In this document: positions 58,628 through 64,000 of the stretch, one piece after another | How the letters are laid out: each line of letters begins with the position of its first letter | Position numbering within the stretch: position 1 is the stretch's first letter | Assembly (NCBI GenBank): GCA_021904315.1 | Contig: CM038920.1 | Coordinates: 7,068,001 to 7,132,000 of the forward strand | Direction of reading: 5' to 3' | Length of the DNA: 64,000 nt | DNA from: Sphagnum magellanicum | Taxonomy: Eukaryota; Streptophyta; Sphagnopsida; Sphagnales; Sphagnaceae | The notes under the pieces: generated by a model | The model's database searches: none | What the model was told of the DNA's origin: nothing | The model's input: the letters and a program-made list of their open reading frames with translations, nothing else | Position numbers and translations under genes: made by a program

Positions 58628-59323
58628 TCATCGCTTGTATCTGGCAACTTCGTCATCATTGGGGAACATGCCCATCAGGCGGCCTGCTGAGCATTGATAG
58701 GCGTACATGAAACCCCCCATTAAACCTATCAGCCCTGCGGTGTACATCGAAGGTCCTCTTATATTCACACTCCCACCTGCAAAATACCGGAGCTCACGAC
58801 CACGCAAATCAAAATCTCCATTACCCATTTGTGGCAACAATAAACCCATATTTGGACAATAGAAAAACATTAACGCAGATCCCAAACCCTAAACTGCACA
58901 AAGAGCCCCTCCCTCGCAGCTAGCTATTCCACTGCGGATTGATCTCACGAATAGAAGAGGAATGGGTTGCAGGAACCAAATAAAATGGCTGAAGATCTCA
59001 GTTCCCATTACTTGACGTTACATGTATGTGGTCAAAATCCTTGTCAAGTTTGAGCCTGGAAAACGTTACTCTACTTTTGGGCAAGAGATTTCCGGACCAA
59101 GAATAGAGAAGAAAAGCATGGGACACTAATGGGACCAAAAAACAAGGGGGCAGACAGACACACAAGATGTTATCGCACCTGCAAGGTACCCAACAGGAAT
59201 GGAGGCGGAAGTGATGGCAGTGACTCGCAGCCAGTCGGCGAGATTGAAATTGGAGATGGTAGTGCCTGCAGAAGGGGCTCTATCTATCACTGGATACTTG
59301 GGCTCGTCCAAAAGAATCCCCAT
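58628..59323 (-). CDS. Mitochondrial complex I 21 kDa-type subunit
   Basis: Two exons on the minus strand, 59323-59179 and 58776-58628, are split by a 402-bp GT-AG intron and give 97 residues. Exon 1 reads MGILLDEPKYPVIDRAPSAG, then NFNLADWLRVTAITSASIPV and GYLAG. Exon 2 gives GPSMYTAGLIGLMGGFMYAY, then QCSAGRLMGMFPNDDEVARY. This matches the plant 20.9/21 kDa NADH:ubiquinone oxidoreductase subunit (Arabidopsis At4g16450, 106 residues; Neurospora 20.9 kDa relative), a supernumerary inner-membrane subunit. Two hydrophobic segments (about 35-53 and 60-78) are visible. The start is the first ATG in the frame. The C-terminus stops at YKR, lacking the short GGFSK-like tail of Arabidopsis. It converges with the lipocalin gene; tandem repeats lie on both sides of it. 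Confidence 0.92.
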
Positions 59324-59477
59324 CGCTCCTTCTTTCCTCAGGCGGTGCAGACAAAAGGAAATAGGAAATGCGCTCTCTGTCCCTCCCGTCACAATCGTCC
59401 TTCCTTCCCACAAATGCAACGCAAAAGGTCGTGAGATTTACTCGAGCCTCCACACAAGAGTAATCCGCCGCTAGATT

Positions 59478-60075
59478 CCGCTGGCCACTTGCATCTTTCG
59501 CATGGAATGCGCCGCCAAACTGTGAGAATCCGACAGTTCCGTTTTTCCATTCCCATTAACGAATTCCGTTCAAAATGCATCGGAGAATTGGAGAAGATGA
59601 CACTTCCGTAGGGGAACCGGAGCAGTATATTCCGCTTCACACTTGCATATTTCACATGGAATCCACCACACATCTGTGAGAACCCGCCAGTTCCGCTTCT
59701 CCATTCCCACCACATATTCCGTCAGATTGGATCAGAGATTTGGAGAAGATGACAGCTCCATCATGGAACCGAACTGGTATATTCCCCTGGCCACTTCCAC
59801 ATTTCACACAGAATGTGCCGCAAAACTGACAGTTCCGCTTCTCCATTCCCATAACATATTCCATTCAAAATGCATCGGAGAATGGAAGAAAATGACAGTT
59901 CCATCGTGGAACCCGAGTACTATCTTCTGGTGCGCACTTGCACATTTCACACGGAATGAGCCGCAAAACTTGTGAGATCCAACAGTTCCGCTTCTCCATT
60001 CCCATGACATATTCCATTCAGAATGCATCGACGAATTGGAGAAATGACAGTTCCGTCCTGGAACCGGAGCGGAGT
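59478..60075 (-). repeat. ~150-bp tandem repeat, four units, upstream of complex I gene
   Basis: Units run about 59478-59631, 59632-59783, 59784-59923 and 59924-60075 (154, 152, 140 and 152 bp). Each holds CAGTTCCG...CTCCATTCCCA (at 59534, 59688, 59830 and 59983), ATGCATCGG-like, GAGAAGATGACA-like and GGAACC words. Unit similarity is good but clearly lower than in the 176-bp array, so it is older. The array starts about 155 bp before the start codon of the complex I gene on that strand and so lies in its promoter region. The unequal unit lengths rule out a protein repeat. Confidence 0.85.
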
Positions 60076-62564
60076 TCGTCCGAACAACCCAGAACGCGTC
60101 TGCCGGGAGTGTTGGTGTGTGCGGTTTGCAGTCTGCAGTTCTGCTGTCTGCGCATGTCGTGCGTGCTGGGCAATTTTCTACTGAATCGCTTAGATGTAGA
60201 ATGTGAGTACCTGGGTAATTCTCTGCTGAATGTATCTTCTGAGGAATCTGTTATGAAAGCCGTTCGGTAATCTTCTCAAGTCGTACTGGTAAAGCTCCTC
60301 TTCTAGTTGCATATGAGCACTGATGTCTTCATTGCACACCCCAATTGCATCTCATCTGATAATCCAGCTCCAGACCTATCTCTGTTCTTCTTTCATTTAC
60401 TTGATAAGCAATCTATTAGGAGCCAAAGGAGTTCAGAGAAGAAACTTGGGTGGACTAATTTCCGGTTTAAAACACACCTAGACAAGAAATTTGAGTTTAG
60501 CTTGTTGAATAGGGCTGTCAGAGAGCTGCAAATGATGTGAGAAATTGTTGAGGAGAGGAACAACTCAGCATAGTTTGTATCTGGTGTTGGAACACGGAGC
60601 TAATGGGTTGTCACAGTTTTGGTGATTCTGAAAAGCGAAATGGGTTGGTGCTTGAGAACAGTAAGTTGCCTAAAATGTTGGCATAATATTCCATGCACCA
60701 GTCCGTCTACTTTACTCAAACGTTGTGTTTGCATTTTTGTTGTCCTTGTGAGTTGAAGTTGGGGTTTCATGAAGCAAGCTAATGCATGGGTTTTGGCCGC
60801 TTCATCTTTTGCAGAACTTTCTACTTCCACTATTGACATGGGAGAGGTTCATTACAAGGTTTGTTTATGGCCTTTTGCTAATGCCCTGCTCGTACTCAGT
60901 GGTAGACTACATTCTATTTCAGAGATTAAGATTGTAGATTGAGGTTGCACATTGAGATGACAGAGAAGCAGAGATAGGGCTTAACATAGATCAGGTTTAG
61001 GTGGGTTGCTGGTTTTGGGACCCTGGACACCATTCCAAGTCTGATTCAAAGAATTTTGGGGGTTGAGATGGAGATTTTCTTGAATAAATCCAATCAGTTG
61101 CATGGTCTCATAGCAAGACCACTTTCTATTTGACAAATAGAGATTGCAGATTGGGATGAGAGAGAAAACCAGACAGTGGGCTTAGCATTGATAGGTTCAA
61201 GTGGTTTGCTGGTCTTGGGACCCTGTACAACATTCCAAGTAATCTGATTGAAAGAATTTTGGGGGTTCAGATGGAGATCTTCTTGAGTAAATCCAATCAG
61301 TTCCATGAGCTCATGGCAACTGATGCCAAAGATTTTGAGACAGGTGAGCATCTAATTCTCTATAGTTAGGTCATTTCATATACTGGTGTCCTTGTGAGAT
61401 GCAACTCCCTACACCTAATGGGGATGTCTATGCTTCTTGCAAAGGATCTAGATTGTTGTAGCTGATTCTAGTACAATCATTAAGTTTGATTGTTTTGATG
61501 TTGGCACCAGCAACATTACTGTAGAGATTCATTGTGCTAAAAAAAAGTGTCTGAAGGAGTTCAGAGGAGTGGAAACCTTCTGTGGGTGATTCTTTTGTTG
61601 CTGGAATGAGATAGCTACTCAGTTCTTGAGAAGAAAGTGCCATGTTCTCTCGAACGCACAGTGGGGGGCCTGTTTGCATGGTCAGGGGAGAGGACTGATA
61701 TGATCCACAGCTCCATAATACTGGATTGAGAAGAACTTGATAATGGCATGTAGCTCCATACCCTTAACTCAGAGAAGGAAGCAATATAATCTTGACTAAG
61801 GAAAATTTGTCAATGGCATAAGACAGGAAGAATAACAAGGGATGTCTTGTTTCTTTCAACAAGTACTGGTGTTCACATTTGTTCATTGGGTGCTGCATTG
61901 GCATTGCTTAAATTGTGGACCCAAAAAGATTGCTACACTCAACACAACATTGGTTGTCATCTTTGCACCAGAGATGCATTCACCTCAGAAGGCTACTTAA
62001 TGCAGTGGGTGGCATTTCTGTTGTCAAATGAGGTGGGGTGATAATGCAATGTATCCTCTGAGGTGGAGCAAGATGTAAGCTCTACTAAAGATCTTGCCCC
62101 ACTAGAATTGAGTCTTCTAGGATGAATTGTTGTCATGGATGAAATTTACCATCATCTATGCAATGTATTTTATCAACATGGCAAATAGCATCCATTTCGT
62201 CAATTTCATTCACAAATTCAAATTTAGTCTATTTGGTGGAATGTCAACCAAATGGGTAATTGCATTTGTGTGGTGAATTTGACCATGGATACAATCTCAT
62301 CCATGTCATCAAGCTTCATCCACATGGTATGCTTCATTAGTGCCACTCACATAAATGGTCATGTTTTTCCCACATCTTTAATGTAATTTGTGTTTAGTCA
62401 ACTTCATTGACATTGCAAAGTTTTATCCATGTTAGTAGCTTGACATATGTTATCAACTTCATCCATGTTGTTGACTTTTCATGTGTGATCAAGTTCAAAT
62501 GTATGATCATAAATTGCGTTTTGAAGTCATAAATAAAGCCCAATGGACCATCTATCTACTTAGG
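60076..62564. other. Unassigned region with a 200-bp duplication and a possible exon
   Basis: Moderate base composition with several open frames (60101-60270, 60307-60540, 61847-62041), none with a recognisable domain. An acceptor TTTTGCAG at about 60808-60815 and donor-like GTTTGT at about 60860 bracket a 44-bp piece. A possible exon at 61271-61343 starts ATG and ends in ACAG followed by GTGAGC; it reads MEIFLSKSNQFHELMATDAK. From 62100 to 62500 there are many degenerate CATCCATGT and ATCAACTT words. A gene may exist here but I cannot build one. Confidence 0.35.
60925..61324 (+). repeat. ~200-bp tandem duplication
   Basis: Two adjacent copies share GGGCTTAACATAGATCAGG / GGGCTTAGCATTGATAGG (60977 and 61178), TTGGGACCCTG (61015 and 61215), AGAATTTTGGGGGTT and AAATCCAATCAGTT. 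Spacing is about 200 bp. The second copy contains the possible exon at 61271-61343; the first contains a diverged version of it without the GTGAGC donor. Confidence 0.75.
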
Positions 62565-63480
62565 AAGGTAGTTTTTTTGTTCTATTCATTCAATCATTTG
62601 CTTGTTTGTGTTTGTTCTTTTGTTTTTCACGTTGAAAACTCCCAAACTACAATGCCCCTCAATGCATTCTTGGTATTGTTGTAAAGCCTTCAGTGACTTG
62701 GGGTGCATTAAGGTTTGGTAATGTTTAAACTTTACACATATAGTGTAAGAGTCATTGAATATTCAACAATTTTGTCAAAGGAGTTTCTGAAAAAATGTAA
62801 CTAAATTTGTTAATATTTTGGGTGTTTTTCTTAGTGATGTTGGAAAGTGCTAATGAGGAGATTTTATTGAGGTGATTTCAAAAAACATTGACCTAAGGTG
62901 TGGGAGATATTGAATTTTGAGTCATTTTTAACATTGGAAATTAATCAAAAATTTAAACTCTTTTTAACAATTGGGTTTTATCATCAATGTTTTGTTAACA
63001 CTTGAAATAGTTAAATAGTCAACGCTATATTTGAATGAGTGGCACAATCCACACTTGATTATATATTGAAGGAGGTTGTTTGTTTGTTTTATTTGTTTCT
63101 CATGTTAAGGTCTTGTTAATCATGGTGCCTCCTAGTGCACACTTGGTATCATTAGAATACCATTGACTAGGAAGGGGCACCAAGGTTTGGACCTATGGTG
63201 GAAAAGTTATTGAATATTGAACAATTTTCAATGTAAATTTAATAAAATCAAAGATAAGATTTTAAGAAAAATTGGGGTGTGTTTTTTGGTATTGTTGGAT
63301 GTTCATCAATAAATAAGGTTTTATGAAGTTGATTTCATTATTTCTAGACCTAAAGCACAAAAAAAATTATAGTTTTATCAACACAAAATTGAATTGTCAT
63401 GCCCAAAGTTCTAAACTTTGAGTTTATTTTGTCTCCACATCATTTTGTTCATGGGTCCTAACACCTTCCCTACATTTATA
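62565..63480 (+). repeat. Two diverged ~450-bp tandem units
   Basis: Unit 1 (62565-63010) and unit 2 (63060-63480) share, in order, a TTTGTTTGTTT-like start, CTTGGTAT.{~2}TT, ACTTGGGGTGC/GGAAGGGGCACC, TTATTGAATATTGAACAATTTT-like and TTGTTGGA words, then GACCTAAGG/GACCTAAAG. Part of unit 1 (62826-62942) also matches 2317-2437 at the other end of the window. The family is unknown and no coding region is seen. Confidence 0.5.
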
Positions 63481-64000
63481 GCAAGAACAAACAATAAATC
63501 CACTTTGCTTTGCCACCCCATCAATTCATGGTGACAATTTCGAATTTGATTTTTTTCCTTTTTTGTTGCATCATTTTAATGAAATTCAACACCTTTTCCA
63601 TGTTTACAATAAGAGCTCACCTTTTTCTCATTGACCCTAGTTCATGTTAGAATTTTTTTAAACAAAATTCTACATAAAGCTTTGTGATTTCAAACTTAAA
63701 ATTTCAAACTTTGAATTTATTTTTTCACATTGCCTTGTTTGTAACAATTCATGCCAATTCAAACAACTCCCCCACCATCAACATTATTTTTCAACAAGTT
63801 TCATAAGCAAATTGGTGTAATTAAACTCCATTCACATTTAATGTTGCATTTTTATTTTATTTTTTCAATCAATATCAAAAGTTTGAATTTTATAATTTTT
63901 TACGTGTGGATGACAAGTGGGGAAGATTGTTCAAGCTTGGAAAAAATTTGTCTCATTATCAAATGATGAATTCAACTTAATTTTTTCCAATATAAAATTT
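63481..64000. other. AT-rich end of window
   Basis: No gene is supported. TTTCAAACTTTGAATTTATT at about 63700 resembles TTCTAAACTTTGAGTTTATT at about 63409, another trace of a local ~300-bp duplication. A frame at 63751-63966 has no recognisable domain. Confidence 0.4.

Noticed and set aside
58274-58690. 138-residue frame with five 19-residue repeats as a gene
   Set aside because: It overlaps the stop codon and 3' side of the complex I gene on the other strand. The opposite strand of the array is equally open. A stop-free 57-bp unit explains both.
59324-59419. N-terminal extension of the complex I subunit
   Set aside because: The longer frame has no ATG upstream of 59323, and the family starts near the chosen Met.

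Overview
This window looks like nuclear DNA of a land plant. The genes have short GT-AG introns. The proteins are typical of plants: a temperature-induced lipocalin, a plant-type short-chain dehydrogenase, and a small mitochondrial complex I subunit. Telomere-like TTTAGGG motifs occur, and most of the 64 kb is AT-rich DNA holding decayed transposons. Three recognisable host genes in 64 kb, surrounded by old and unrelated repeats, suggests a large repeat-rich genome. A gymnosperm, fern or lycophyte is plausible, but the sequence alone does not settle it.

Layout. 0-12.6 kb: degenerate telomere-like tracts around a dead PIF/Harbinger transposase, a foldback element (5.4-6.2 kb), a Tourist-like MITE (6.85-7.18 kb) and a weak BED-finger remnant. 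12.6-13.8 kb: an inverted, broken copy (copy B) of an unrecognised small gene. 15.87-16.54 kb: 3.8 tandem 176-bp units, each with a G-box-like palindrome and a TATA-like site, directly upstream of a four-exon SDR gene (16.6-18.2 kb). 21.4-26.3 kb: a fossil Ty1/Copia element with a MITE inserted in it. 28-29.2 kb: copy A of the unrecognised gene, which may be intact, bracketed by old direct repeats and followed by a MITE with perfect ends. 32.8-35.1 kb: two further fragments of the same family. 35.6-49.5 kb: a large, old inverted repeat with roughly 1.5 kb arms. Its spacer holds two MITEs with GGGTGAAAGC ends, and one arm is split by about 2.4 kb of extra DNA. 49.5-54.5 kb: AT-rich DNA with nothing recognisable. 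55.1-56.1 kb: lipocalin gene on the + strand. 58.6-59.3 kb: complex I 21 kDa-type subunit gene on the - strand, convergent with the lipocalin. It has a 57-bp minisatellite just past its stop and four ~150-bp tandem units upstream of its start. 60-64 kb: small duplications and no firm gene.

The genes are not an operon and share no obvious pathway. The SDR is probably a cytosolic NADPH-dependent carbonyl reductase, the lipocalin a membrane-associated stress protein, and the third a mitochondrial inner-membrane subunit. Both the SDR and the complex I gene have tandem amplification of the DNA just upstream of the start codon. The most interesting unexplained items are (1) that tandem promoter-like array at the SDR, (2) the multi-copy unrecognised gene family (copies A and B plus fragments), and (3) a MITE group with GGGTGAAAGC termini and apparent 4-bp target duplications.
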